Below, piece by piece: positions 7,191 through 15,672 of a stretch of DNA of 64,000 bases. A program made the position numbers and the translations under genes. How positions within the stretch are numbered: position 1 is the stretch's first letter; every line of letters starts with the position of its first letter. This DNA is from Cupriavidus cauae (GTDB lineage Bacteria > Pseudomonadota > Gammaproteobacteria > Burkholderiales > Burkholderiaceae): positions 327,116-391,115 of the forward strand of contig NZ_VWRN01000045.1 in NCBI RefSeq assembly GCF_008632125.1, in the 5' to 3' direction. The notes beneath the pieces are model-generated. The model did no database searches, had not been told where the DNA came from, and saw only the letters and a program-made list of their open reading frames with translations.

Positions 7191-8850
7191 GCGAAGGAGG
7201 CGAGGGGGGCCGGGCAGGCGGGGCAGGCGCCGCGGCCAGTTCCCGGCCCTGCGCGATGGCCTGGCCGATGGCCGCGACGATGTCCTCGCGCTTGCCGGCG
7301 TCATCGACGCGCAACGCATAGGACGGGTGCCAGGTGGCAACGACCCAGGCGTCGCCGAGCCGCACCGGCCGGTTCAGGTAGTCCCGCAGGCTGGCTTTCT
7401 GGCCCAGGATCGCCGCCAGCGCCGTCGCGCCCAACGTGACGATGACCGCCGGCCGCACCCGCGCCCGTTCCTCGTCGAGCCAATGGGCGCAGGCCTCGAC
7501 CTCGCGCTGGCCCGGCGTCTTGTGCAGGCGCCGCTTGCCGCGCGGGATCCACTTGAAGTGCTTGACCGCGTTGGTGACGTATACCGAGTCGGGTGGCACA
7601 CCGGCGCGGCGCATCGCCTCGTCCAGCACCTTGCCCGCCGGCCCCACGAAGGCGCGGCCGGCAAGGTCTTCCTGATCGCCGGGCTGTTCGCCGACCAGCA
7701 TGATGCGGGCCGTTTCGGGACCGTGGCCCGGCACGGCCTGGGTAGCATGGCGCCAGAGTTCGCAGCGGCGGCATTGATCCAGCGACGAGGGCGCCGGACG
7801 CAGCGGCTGCGCGTCCTGCGCATCGACCGCAACCGGCTTGCCCTTCATGGTGCCGACGGCGCCCGCCTGCGCGACGCGGCGGGCGCCGTTGCGGGCGTCG
7901 GCGATCATCGCCGGAATCAGCCGTCCCTCGGGCAGCCCCTTCCAGAAGCGCACCGGCATGTGCTGCTCCAGTGCGGCTTCGTTCAGGCGGGCCGGATTGA
8001 AGATGCTGCGGTAATAGGCGAGCCACAACGGCTCGATGTCGTCGGCGGCCGCGCCCGCTCGGAGCGCGGCGATATCGGCGGTGGCCAACGCATCGGCCGG
8101 TGTCCCGGAGAACTGCAACGCATGCCCGTCCCACAGCGCCGCGCCTTGCGGCGTGCCGATCCACCACGACGCGCCGCCCATGCGGCGTGCGAAGTGGTCG
8201 GCGGCGTCGGCCAGCACGTCGTGCTCGGGCTCATACCAGGCCAGGTACTCCGGCATGCCGTCGCCGCCGCGCCGATGAAAGCGCACGTAGGCAATCATGT
8301 CGTGGTGGGCACGCCGCACGGCCTTGGCCATCGCATGCAGCCGCGCGCCGTCTTCATCGGCGGCGGAAGCTACGGCGCGATCGCCTTGGCACCATCGCCA
8401 CAGCACCCGGTAAAGAAACGCCCAGCGTTGCGGCGAACGGTAACGCGCGGCGTCCTGCAGCAGGGCGGCCAATGCCTTGGACACGCGCACGTCCGGGGCG
8501 GCGCCCGTGGTGTCCGGGCGGGCTGCCGGCACCGCGTCGTCTCCCGAGACCGGCGCGTTGTCTCCCGCGGCCCGTGCGTTGTCGCCCGAGACCGGCGCGT
8601 TGTCGCCTGGGACCGGTGCGTCGTCTCCCGAGACCGGTGCGGCGCCGGGACCGAGCAGCATCAGCTGTTCGGTTCCCCCGCTTGCCGCCGAGCCGCGCTC
8701 CGTCCATGTGACCGTCTCCGGCGGCCAGCCCGCCGCCAGCGCCCGCAAGGCCTGCGCGCGCCAGCTTGCGTAGCCGCCATCGACGCCGCCATCGACGCTG
8801 CACTCAACGCCGCACTCGACCACCAGCGTGCGCGGTCCTGCGCCGCTCAT
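7147..8850 (-). CDS. DUF4130-UdgX fusion, uracil-DNA crosslinking glycosylase
   Basis: A 567-residue two-part protein. Residues about 120-320 form the DUF4130 (TIGR03915-type) domain, known as partner of the radical-SAM protein encoded upstream. Residues about 355-540 form a UdgX domain of the uracil-DNA glycosylase superfamily: GEQPGDQED (388-396), WHPS (507-510), putative Fe-S cysteines 360, 363 and 454, and the UdgX-specific loop KRRLHK with His443. In characterised UdgX this His bonds covalently to the abasic site left after uracil removal. The ATG overlaps the radical-SAM stop as ATGA. Residues 72-106 are a seven-residue repeat and the C-terminus is a Pro/Ser-rich tail. SOS control is likely through the LexA box upstream of the operon. 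Confidence 0.9.
   Translation of the reverse strand: MSGAGPRTLVVECGVECSVDGGVDGGYASWRAQALRALAAGWPPETVTWTERGSAASGGTEQLMLLGPGAAPVSGDDAPVPGDNAPVSGDNARAAGDNAPVSGDDAVPAARPDTTGAAPDVRVSKALAALLQDAARYRSPQRWAFLYRVLWRWCQGDRAVASAADEDGARLHAMAKAVRRAHHDMIAYVRFHRRGGDGMPEYLAWYEPEHDVLADAADHFARRMGGASWWIGTPQGAALWDGHALQFSGTPADALATADIAALRAGAAADDIEPLWLAYYRSIFNPARLNEAALEQHMPVRFWKGLPEGRLIPAMIADARNGARRVAQAGAVGTMKGKPVAVDAQDAQPLRPAPSSLDQCRRCELWRHATQAVPGHGPETARIMLVGEQPGDQEDLAGRAFVGPAGKVLDEAMRRAGVPPDSVYVTNAVKHFKWIPRGKRRLHKTPGQREVEACAHWLDEERARVRPAVIVTLGATALAAILGQKASLRDYLNRPVRLGDAWVVATWHPSYALRVDDAGKREDIVAAIGQAIAQGRELAAAPAPPARPPSPPSPTPPSPPPSAAERQ
8533..8637. repeat. 21-bp in-frame tandem repeat in the UdgX gene
   Basis: Five copies encode a seven-residue unit (PVSGDDA, PVPGDNA, PVSGDNA, RAAGDNA, PVSGDDA). 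They form an acidic flexible segment ahead of the DUF4130 domain. Confidence 0.9.
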
Positions 8851-10058
8851 AGCAAGGCCAGCTGCACGGGCGCCGGTGACAGCGCCCGCCGCAACTGTTC
8901 GGACGGTGAATCCGCCAGCGCCGGCCGGTAGTCCTGCACCACGACGAAGGGTTTGACCTTGTCCATCGGGCAGCGCAGCCGCGCCAGGTCCTGATAGCGG
9001 ATCGCGCGCGAACGGCGCAGCTCCACCAGCCGCTTCGCGTTGCGCATGCCGATGCCGGGCACCCGGGCGATCAGGGCCTGCGGCGCGCGGTTCAGGTCGA
9101 CCGGAAACGACTCGCGATGCGCCAACGCCCAGGCCAGCTTCGGATCGATGTCCAGCGGCAGGTCGCCGCCGGCCTGGAACAGCTCCTCGGCCTGGAAGCC
9201 GTAGCCGCGCATCAGGAAGTCGGCCTGATACAGCCGATGCTCGCGCAGCAACGGCGGCGCCTGCGCGGGCAGGCCTGAGGGGCTGTTGGGAATCGGGCTG
9301 AACGCCGAGTAATAGACCCGCTTGAGCTTGTACGCGCCGTACAGCGTCTGCGCGGTCTGCAGGATGGTGCGGTCGTCGGCGTCGTCCGCGCCCACGATCA
9401 TCTGCGTGCTTTGCCCGGCCGGCGCGCGGCCGGGCGCCTGCCTGTCGCTCTCCGCCTCCTCCTGCGCGAGGCGGATCGAGCCCATGGCACGCTTGATCGT
9501 ATGCGCGTTCTTCTCCGGCGCCAGCCGTTGCAGCCCGCCGTCGGTGGGCAGCTCGATGTTGACGCTGAGCCGGTCGGCATACTGCCCGGCCTGCGAGATC
9601 AGCCGGGGATCGGCGTCCGGAATCGTCTTCAGATGGATATAGCCGCGGAACTGGTGTTCGTCGCGTAGCGAACGCGCGACCTGGACCAGCTGCTCCATGG
9701 TGTAGTCGGCGCTGCGGATGATGCCGGAACTGAGAAAGAGCCCGTCGATATAGTTGCGCCGGTAGAAGTCCAGCGTCAGGTCGACCACCTCGCGCGGCGA
9801 GAAGCGCGCCCGCGGCACGTTGCTGGAGCGGCGGTTGACGCAGTACTGGCAGTCGTACTGGCAGAAGTTGGTCAGCAGGATCTTCAGCAGCGAGACGCAG
9901 CGCCCGTCGGGCGTGAAGCTGTGGCAGATGCCCGCGCCGGTACTGGCGCCCAGTCCGCTTTTGCCGACCGAATCCCGTTTCGGCGCGCCGCTGCTGGCGC
10001 ACGAGGCGTCGTACTTGGCGGCGTCGGCCAGGATTTCCAGCTTGGTGAGCAGTTCCAT
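8847..10058 (-). CDS. Radical-SAM DNA modification/repair protein (TIGR03916-like)
   Basis: A 403-residue radical-SAM protein. The cluster motif is C66-x3-C70-x2-C73 (NFCQYDCQYC), matching the family described as putative DNA modification/repair radical SAM. The C-terminal quarter carries a helix-hairpin-helix (VPGIGMRNAKRLVELR), a DNA-contact motif. Families of this kind are nearly always next to a DUF4130 gene, as here, where the downstream DUF4130-UdgX start overlaps its stop codon. The reaction is not known. A canonical LexA box ends ten bases before the ATG and should overlap the promoter, so the operon is expected to be part of the SOS response. Confidence 0.9.
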   Translation of the reverse strand: MELLTKLEILADAAKYDASCASSGAPKRDSVGKSGLGASTGAGICHSFTPDGRCVSLLKILLTNFCQYDCQYCVNRRSSNVPRARFSPREVVDLTLDFYRRNYIDGLFLSSGIIRSADYTMEQLVQVARSLRDEHQFRGYIHLKTIPDADPRLISQAGQYADRLSVNIELPTDGGLQRLAPEKNAHTIKRAMGSIRLAQEEAESDRQAPGRAPAGQSTQMIVGADDADDRTILQTAQTLYGAYKLKRVYYSAFSPIPNSPSGLPAQAPPLLREHRLYQADFLMRGYGFQAEELFQAGGDLPLDIDPKLAWALAHRESFPVDLNRAPQALIARVPGIGMRNAKRLVELRRSRAIRYQDLARLRCPMDKVKPFVVVQDYRPALADSPSEQLRRALSPAPVQLALL

Positions 10059-10067
10059 CGGGTGGTG

Positions 10068-10089
10068 ATACTGTATGGATATACAGTAT
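10068..10089. promoter_or_regulatory. LexA (SOS) box
   Basis: CTGTATGGATATACAG (10071-10086) has the CTG-N10-CAG form and is extended on both sides to an imperfect 22-bp palindrome, very close to the enterobacterial LexA consensus. It lies just upstream of the radical-SAM start and within the divergent gap shared with the YedK gene. Confidence 0.88.
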
Positions 10090-10273
10090 TATAGGCGCTA
10101 TCGCGTTTGCGCGGCCGATTTCCCGCGGGACAAGGCGGCAAGGTGGGCCGGCGCCATGCCGCCCGGCCTCAAGCCTTGACCTCGTGCGGCGGGAGCCCCG
10201 GCTCAATACCGATGTCCGCCGCCACCGAAGCCTGCGAGGATGGCGTCATCGTGGCCGTCAAGGGGAGAGGCCG

Positions 10274-11245
10274 ATGTGCTACGCCGCGCAGATCAAGGCC
10301 GACTTCAGGAAATTCACGCGCGAATACGGCGCGGTGATGAGCCTTCGCCAGTTCTTCGAATTGTTCTGGCAGAAGCGCAAGGACCAGGAATGGCAAAAGG
10401 TGCCCAAGGCGATGCGCATGGCCTTCGCGCAGGCCGGTTCCAGCTCCGACCAGGAGTGCGAGCTCGCGGCGCTGATCGCCGCGGGCGACCGCGAACAGGC
10501 CAATGCGCTGGAGGCCAAACTGTTTCGCCAGAAGACCCGCCTTGCGCAGGCGGAGCGCGCGCTTGCCGGCCGGCCCACCCGCAAGGCCGAGAACGAGCAG
10601 CGCATCGCCGCCGACAAGATCGCCCGCCTGCAGCAGAACCTCGCCGACCTGCAGCGTGCGGTGCCGGTGCCGGAGGACGCGATGATCTTCCCGGGTTATT
10701 ACGCGCCCGTGATGATCATGATGGACGGCCAGCGCGTGATCGTGCCGATGCGCTACCGCTGCCGGCTGCCCGGCTGGGACGTCGCCATGGAAAGAAAGAA
10801 GCCCGGCACCTACAACGCGCGCCGCGACAATCTCGAGACGGCGTGGCGCCAGCTGTTTGGCTATCGCCACGGCATCCTGCCGATCCGCGCCTTTCATGAA
10901 CACGTGGCCCGGCACCGGCTGGAGCGCCGCGAGCTCGGCCCGGACGAAAAGGAGCAGAGTGTCGTCCTCGAGTTCCGTCCGGAGCCGCCGCAGGATCTAT
11001 TGATCGCCTGCCTCTGGTCGCATCACAAAGGCGAGGCCGGCGAGCCGGATCTGTATTCGTTTGCCGCGATCACCGACGAGCCGCCCCCGGAAATCGCCGC
11101 GGCCGGCCATGACCGTTGCGTCATTCCGATCAAGCCAGAGCACGTGGACGCCTGGCTCAATCCAGACCCCGGCAATCTGGCCGCCCTGCACGCGATCCTG
11201 GACGACCGGGAGCGGCCGTTCTTCGAATATCGGTTGGCGGCTTAG
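10274..11245 (+). CDS. SRAP/YedK (HMCES-type) abasic-site crosslinking protein
   Basis: A 323-residue SOS-response-associated peptidase family protein. After removal of Met1 the catalytic Cys2 is N-terminal (MCYAAQIK); in YedK and HMCES this Cys forms a thiazolidine link with abasic sites in single-stranded DNA and protects them. The start is fixed by this Cys and by GGGGAGAGG upstream. Other family residues are visible: NARRDNLETAW (Asn and Glu) and GHDRCVIPIKPEHVDAWL near the end (His). A coiled or helical insert (about 40-150, QKTRLAQAERALAG and KIARLQQNLADLQR) makes it longer than E. coli YedK. Divergent from the radical-SAM/UdgX operon; the LexA box in the shared gap may control both. 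Confidence 0.9.
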   Translation: MCYAAQIKADFRKFTREYGAVMSLRQFFELFWQKRKDQEWQKVPKAMRMAFAQAGSSSDQECELAALIAAGDREQANALEAKLFRQKTRLAQAERALAGRPTRKAENEQRIAADKIARLQQNLADLQRAVPVPEDAMIFPGYYAPVMIMMDGQRVIVPMRYRCRLPGWDVAMERKKPGTYNARRDNLETAWRQLFGYRHGILPIRAFHEHVARHRLERRELGPDEKEQSVVLEFRPEPPQDLLIACLWSHHKGEAGEPDLYSFAAITDEPPPEIAAAGHDRCVIPIKPEHVDAWLNPDPGNLAALHAILDDRERPFFEYRLAA

Positions 11246-11272
11246 CGGGGGCGCAGCGGGAGGCGGCGATGG

Positions 11273-11421
11273 CTTACCAATGACGGCTTACCAATCCTTC
11301 TACTGAACTTGCCAATTCATCCACTCGGGAGGTCGCGCTTTACCAATTCATCTACTGAGCGCGCCGGTTCTTGCCAATTCATCTACTGGGAGCGCCGCGA
11401 CTTACCGTTTCCTCTACATCG
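11273..11421. repeat. Degenerate 31-bp tandem repeat, AT-richer than surroundings
   Basis: The core CTTACCAATTCATCTACTG recurs in six more or less degenerate copies beginning near 11273, 11287, 11308, 11339, 11370 and 11401; the last four are spaced 31 bp. It fills the gap between the convergent YedK and VWA genes. On the opposite strand each full copy reads TAGATGAATTGGyAA. No palindromic repeat or spacer pattern of a CRISPR is present. Confidence 0.85.
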
Positions 11422-11428
11422 CCAAACC

Positions 11429-12508
11429 TCAGCGCCGGAACCAGAGGATCGACAGCCCGCTCGCCGCCATCAGCAGCAGCACCGCCACCGCCGCGAACAA
11501 CGCCCCGACCTCGGTTTCCCGGCGCTCCAGCGCGAAGCGCGTGTTCAACTGGCGATAGACCTGGCTGAGATCGGCTTCCGAGCCCGCGTGGAAATATTCG
11601 CCGCCGGTGATCTTGGCGACCGCGCGCAACGCGGGTTCATCGAGCTGCATGTAGTAAGACATGACGGAACCCGAACCGCCGGCCGTCGTGCTGTCGCGGG
11701 AGCCAAAGCCGACGGTATAGACGCGCACGCCTCGTTCGGCGGCCATGCGGGCGGCGATGACGGGGTCGGGGCCGGTGGTGCGGCGGCCGTCGCTGAGCAG
11801 GATCACGGCGCCGTGCCGATAGGAGCCGGGTTCGGCCGCAGGCCGTTCCTCGCGTCTGGCGCGCTTCTGGCGCAGAGCGTCGGCCGCGGCCGATTCGTCC
11901 AGCGGCCTGCCCTGATTCTCCGGCGGTTCCGACGCGTCGCCGAACAGCACCGCCTCCAGGTCGATGCCATCGTTCGGGAACAGGACCGCCAGCGCTTCGA
12001 TCAGGCCACTGCCCGTCGCGGTGCCTCGCTGAAGCTGGAAGCGCTCGATCGCCTCGAGCATGTCCTGCCGGTTGTCGGTTGGACTGAGCACCACCGACGC
12101 GGTCCCGGCGAACGACACGATGCCCAGCCGCACCTTGGCGGGCAGCCCGATGACGAGATTCATGGCGGCCTGCTGTGCGGCGGCGAGCCGGGTCGGGGCG
12201 ACATCGGTCGCTTCCATGCTGCGCGAGACGTCCATCGCAAGCACCAGCGTGATGGTGTCGGCCGGCAGCGTGATCGTCGCACTGGGCCGCGCGCAGGCGA
12301 GCAGCGCGGTGCCGAGCGACAGCCAGAAGAGCAGGGGAGGGAGGTGGCGCCGGAGCCATTGCCGGGGACCGAGCGCCGCGCGCGGCAGGGTGAGGCTGGC
12401 GTAGAGCAGAGCGGCCTTCCTGCGCCGGGCGAGCACGTAGAAGTAAGCCGCTGCCAGCACGGGAAGCACGAGCAGCAGCCAGAGCATTTGAGGCCAGAGA
12501 AACTGCAT
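11429..12508 (-). CDS. VWA-domain membrane protein, BatA/BatB-like (first)
   Basis: A 359-residue protein with two N-terminal membrane helices (about 8-25 and 55-75), a von Willebrand factor A domain (about 85-300) with the metal-ion-dependent adhesion site DVSRSM and the strand VILLSDGRR, and a C-terminal membrane helix (about 335-355). This is the BatA/BatB layout; in other bacteria these act with MoxR ATPases and DUF58 proteins in envelope stress or aerotolerance. It is clearly paralogous to the VWA protein at 15660-16805 (both begin FLWPxMLWLL) but stands alone on the opposite strand, separated from the rest of the cluster by the protease gene. Confidence 0.88.
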   Translation of the reverse strand: MQFLWPQMLWLLLVLPVLAAAYFYVLARRRKAALLYASLTLPRAALGPRQWLRRHLPPLLFWLSLGTALLACARPSATITLPADTITLVLAMDVSRSMEATDVAPTRLAAAQQAAMNLVIGLPAKVRLGIVSFAGTASVVLSPTDNRQDMLEAIERFQLQRGTATGSGLIEALAVLFPNDGIDLEAVLFGDASEPPENQGRPLDESAAADALRQKRARREERPAAEPGSYRHGAVILLSDGRRTTGPDPVIAARMAAERGVRVYTVGFGSRDSTTAGGSGSVMSYYMQLDEPALRAVAKITGGEYFHAGSEADLSQVYRQLNTRFALERRETEVGALFAAVAVLLLMAASGLSILWFRR

Positions 12509-12577
12509 GCCCTGCTCCTTGGCGCGTGGTTAAGATCGATGGTACTGTAGTTTCCGACGCGTGAACTCGGGGCGGCG

Positions 12578-13531
12578 ATGAAACGGGTGACGATCTACGG
12601 AACAGCCTTGGCGGCGATCGCACTCGTCTTCGCCGCCGGCATCGGCTCCGCCTGGCTGTTGCAGCCGAAACAGCGCGTCTTGACGCAGTCGGACATCGAT
12701 TCGGCCGTGCTCCACACGCTGAACAACAAGGACCTGCCTTCGCGCGCCGCCCGCGCCGCCGAGGCGATCCGCCAGTCGGTGGTCGAGGTCCGCAGCTATC
12801 CGGCCGCCGATACCGCCGCGGAAAAGCCGCGCGCCGACAAGGCAGGACGCGATCGCCCCGCCAGGCCGCCCGAATCCTCCGCCCCTTCCAAACGCACGCC
12901 GCGCGACGAGACCGCAAAGGGCAAGGCCCCCGGCGACAAGGCCCCCAGCGACAAGGCCCCCAGCGACAAGGTCGCGCCCGACGCCTTGCCCGACGGCCGG
13001 CACATTGGCACCGGCGTGGTCGTCACCGAAAGCGGCGTGATCCTGACCAACTACCACGTCGTCGCCGGCGCCCGCCGCGTCGAGGTCCGCTTCCACGACG
13101 GGCATACCGCCGAGGCCACCGTGCTGCAGGCCGTGCCGGAGAAGGACCTCGCCATCCTGCAGCCCAGATCGATTCCCGACGACCTGCCGCCCGCGACGCT
13201 CGGTTCCAGCCGCGAACTGGCGCCGGGCAGCGAGGTGGTCGCGGTCGGCTTTCCGTTCGGCATCGGCCCGTCGGTGACGGCCGGCGTGGTGTCCGGGCTC
13301 GACCGGCAGTTCGTGTCCCCCGACGAGAAGCAGCAGCTGGACAAGCTGATCCAGTTCGATGCCGCCGCCAATCCGGGCAACTCGGGCGGGCCGCTGGTCA
13401 ACATGAAGGGCGAGGTGGTGGGAATCGTCACCGCCATCCTCAATCCCAACCAGAGCGGCAATTTCCTTGGCATCGGGTTTGCCATCACCATCGAAAGCGC
13501 GGGCGGCTCCGTCGGCGCTTCGCCCTTCTAG
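12578..13531 (+). CDS. Trypsin-like (S1C) membrane-anchored serine protease without PDZ
   Basis: A 317-residue protease with an N-terminal membrane anchor (about 7-28). The catalytic triad is His160 (LTNYHVVAGA), Asp190 (EKDLAIL) and Ser269 (NPGNSGGPLV). Residues about 70-140 are a charged, disordered linker with the repeat APGDK/APSDK. Unlike DegP/DegS it ends shortly after the protease domain and has no PDZ domain, so the usual peptide-sensing regulation is missing. It lies between the inverted VWA gene and the MoxR gene, and probably works in the envelope with this Bat-like cluster (inference). Confidence 0.88.
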   Translation: MKRVTIYGTALAAIALVFAAGIGSAWLLQPKQRVLTQSDIDSAVLHTLNNKDLPSRAARAAEAIRQSVVEVRSYPAADTAAEKPRADKAGRDRPARPPESSAPSKRTPRDETAKGKAPGDKAPSDKAPSDKVAPDALPDGRHIGTGVVVTESGVILTNYHVVAGARRVEVRFHDGHTAEATVLQAVPEKDLAILQPRSIPDDLPPATLGSSRELAPGSEVVAVGFPFGIGPSVTAGVVSGLDRQFVSPDEKQQLDKLIQFDAAANPGNSGGPLVNMKGEVVGIVTAILNPNQSGNFLGIGFAITIESAGGSVGASPF

Positions 13532-13568
13532 CCTTCCCTACAGAATTCCACACCACAGCGAGAGGCCC

Positions 13569-14582
13569 ATGAACGACCAAGCCCGGGACGCCATCGAAAC
13601 CGCCAACCTGATGGAGCGCCTGCTGTACGAGGTCAAACGCGTGGTCGTAGGCCAGGACCATTTTCTCGAGCGGGTGCTGGTGGCGATCCTTGCCGGCGGG
13701 CATCTGCTGGTGGAAGGCGTGCCGGGGCTGGCCAAGACGCTGACCGTCAATACGCTGGCGAGAACGATGCGCGGGACCTTCAAGCGGATCCAGTTCACGC
13801 CGGACCTGCTGCCGGCCGACCTGGTCGGCACGCGCATGTACCACCAGGGGACCGGCGAGTTTTCCACGGTGCGCGGGCCGGTCTTCGCCAATCTGCTGCT
13901 GGCCGACGAGATCAACCGCGCGCCGGCCAAGGTGCAGAGCGCATTGCTCGAGGTGATGCAGGAAAAGCAGGTCACCATCGCTGGCGAAACCCATCGGGTG
14001 CCGATGCCCTTCCTGGTCATGGCCACGCAGAACCCGATCGAGACCGAAGGCACCTATCCGCTGCCGGAGGCGCAGGTCGACCGCTTCATGATGAAGGTGC
14101 TGGTGGGTTATCCGAGCGAGGACGAAGAGGTCGTGATCGTCAACCGCGTCACCGGTCCGCGGATCGACGTGAGCCCGATCGCCACGCCCGAGCAGCTGAC
14201 CGCGCTGCAGGAGGAATGCCGCGCGGTGTACGTCGATCCCGGCCTGATCCAGTACGCGGTGCGCGTGGTCTCGGCCACGCGCCGGCCGGCCAGCTACGGG
14301 CTCGACGATCTGGACCGTTACGTGACCTTCGGCGCCAGTCCGCGCGCCACCATCGGCCTGATCGAAGGCGCGCGCGCGCTGGCGCTGCTGCGCGGCCGCC
14401 ACTATGCGGTGCCGGAAGACGTGATCGATCTGGTGCCCGACGTGTTGCGCCATCGGCTGTCGCTGTCCTACGAGGCGATGTCCGACGGCATCACCCCAGA
14501 TGCCTTGATCGGCCGCATCGTGCAGGCCATGCCGGTTCCCGAACGTCCGCTGGAATCCCATGTTCGGGCGGCTGCGCGGTAG
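13569..14582 (+). CDS. MoxR-family AAA+ ATPase
   Basis: A 337-residue MoxR ATPase. Walker A is GVPGLAKT, Walker B is LLLADEINRAP, sensor 1 follows in MATQNPIE, and the C-terminal lid has the family's typical ASPRATIGL segment. The start MNDQARD has a GAGAGG site just upstream; the frame is open further upstream but overlaps the protease end. MoxR proteins act as chaperone-like ATPases for VWA-domain partners. The next gene (DUF58) starts 23 bases before the stop codon, which indicates translational coupling. Confidence 0.92.
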   Translation: MNDQARDAIETANLMERLLYEVKRVVVGQDHFLERVLVAILAGGHLLVEGVPGLAKTLTVNTLARTMRGTFKRIQFTPDLLPADLVGTRMYHQGTGEFSTVRGPVFANLLLADEINRAPAKVQSALLEVMQEKQVTIAGETHRVPMPFLVMATQNPIETEGTYPLPEAQVDRFMMKVLVGYPSEDEEVVIVNRVTGPRIDVSPIATPEQLTALQEECRAVYVDPGLIQYAVRVVSATRRPASYGLDDLDRYVTFGASPRATIGLIEGARALALLRGRHYAVPEDVIDLVPDVLRHRLSLSYEAMSDGITPDALIGRIVQAMPVPERPLESHVRAAAR

Positions 14583-15672
14583 GCGCCGGTCCGGCCCGGA
14601 CGCCGCTTCGGACAAGGCCGCGCCCGGCGCGCCGCGCGGTGTCGGCGCCGGCCGCACCGATGCCTTGCTGCGCCGCATGGAATGGACCGTGGTGCGCCGC
14701 CTCGACGGCATGCTGCAGGGCGACTACCGCACGCTGTTTCGCGGCTTCGGGCTGGACCTGGCCGACCTGCGCGAATACCAGGCCGGCGACGACGTCCGGC
14801 ACATCGACTGGAACGTGACCGCCCGGCTGCAGACGCCGCATGTGCGGATGTTCCAGGAGGATCGGGAGATCGCGGCGTGGTTCCTGCTCGACCTGAGCGG
14901 CTCCGTCGAGTTCGGCTCGGGCGAGGTCCGCAAGCGCGACCTGCTGAGCGATTTCACCACCGTGATGGCGCTGCTGCTGACGCGCTATGGCAACCGCGTC
15001 GGCGCCGTGCTCTACAACGGGGCGGCCGACATGACCGCGTCGGTGGTGCCCGCGCGTGCCGGGCGCCGGCAATTGCTGCACCTGCTCGACCGCATGCACG
15101 CCACGCCGGCCGCCTCGCCGGGCCACACTCGGTTGCGCGGCCTGCTCGACCATGCACGGGCGGTCGCCAGGCGGCGATCGGTGGTGTTCGTGGTGTCGGA
15201 CTTCATCAGCGACCCAGGCTGGCAGGCCTCGCTCGCCATGCTGGCCAGGCGTCATGAGGTGGTCGCCGTGCGGCTGGTCGATCCCCTGGAGCAGGCGCTG
15301 CCCGATCTGGGTTTGCTGGTGCTGCAGGACGCCGAGACCGGCGAGCAGATGTTCGTCGACACGCACGATCCGGCCTTTCGCAAGCGCTTCGTGGCGGCCG
15401 CGCAGGCGCGCGAGGAAGAACTGCGGCTGGGCTTTGCCCGGGCCGGCGTGGATTGCCTGACGCTGTCGACCGATGCCCGGCTGGACCTGGCCCTGCTGGA
15501 GTTCTCGCGGCAGCGTCGTCATCGGCAAGGCACGGCGAAGGGCACGGCAAAGGGCACGGCGCCGAAAGCCGGCAACGCGGGCCCCAGCGCGGGGGGCAAT
15601 GCGGGCGCAATTGCGGGCGCGAATGCGGGGGCAAGCAAGGAAGCGAAGAAGGGGGCCGCATGGACGGCGTGA
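14560..15672 (+). CDS. DUF58 domain protein of the Bat-like cluster
   Basis: A 370-residue cytosolic protein. The DUF58 core is seen as LDLADLREYQAGDDVRHIDWN, followed by a VWA-like fold with DLSGSVEFGSG and VVFVVSDFIS. DUF58 proteins are constant partners of MoxR and VWA proteins; their molecular action is not established. It overlaps the MoxR gene by 23 bp and the next VWA gene by 13 bp, so it is the middle of a coupled operon. The last 45 residues are low-complexity Gly/Ala/Lys, encoded by 12-bp repeats (GTAKGTAKGTA), and look like a recent expansion. Confidence 0.9.
   Translation: MFGRLRGRRRSGPDAASDKAAPGAPRGVGAGRTDALLRRMEWTVVRRLDGMLQGDYRTLFRGFGLDLADLREYQAGDDVRHIDWNVTARLQTPHVRMFQEDREIAAWFLLDLSGSVEFGSGEVRKRDLLSDFTTVMALLLTRYGNRVGAVLYNGAADMTASVVPARAGRRQLLHLLDRMHATPAASPGHTRLRGLLDHARAVARRRSVVFVVSDFISDPGWQASLAMLARRHEVVAVRLVDPLEQALPDLGLLVLQDAETGEQMFVDTHDPAFRKRFVAAAQAREEELRLGFARAGVDCLTLSTDARLDLALLEFSRQRRHRQGTAKGTAKGTAPKAGNAGPSAGGNAGAIAGANAGASKEAKKGAAWTA

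Noticed and set aside
8851..10206. Upstream extension of the UdgX frame through the radical-SAM gene
   Set aside because: The extra residues are only the antisense-like wrong frame of the radical-SAM gene; the ATG overlapping that gene's stop codon is a normal operon start and gives a complete protein.
11273..11421. CRISPR-like array
   Set aside because: The units are degenerate, contiguous without unique spacers, and no cas gene is nearby.
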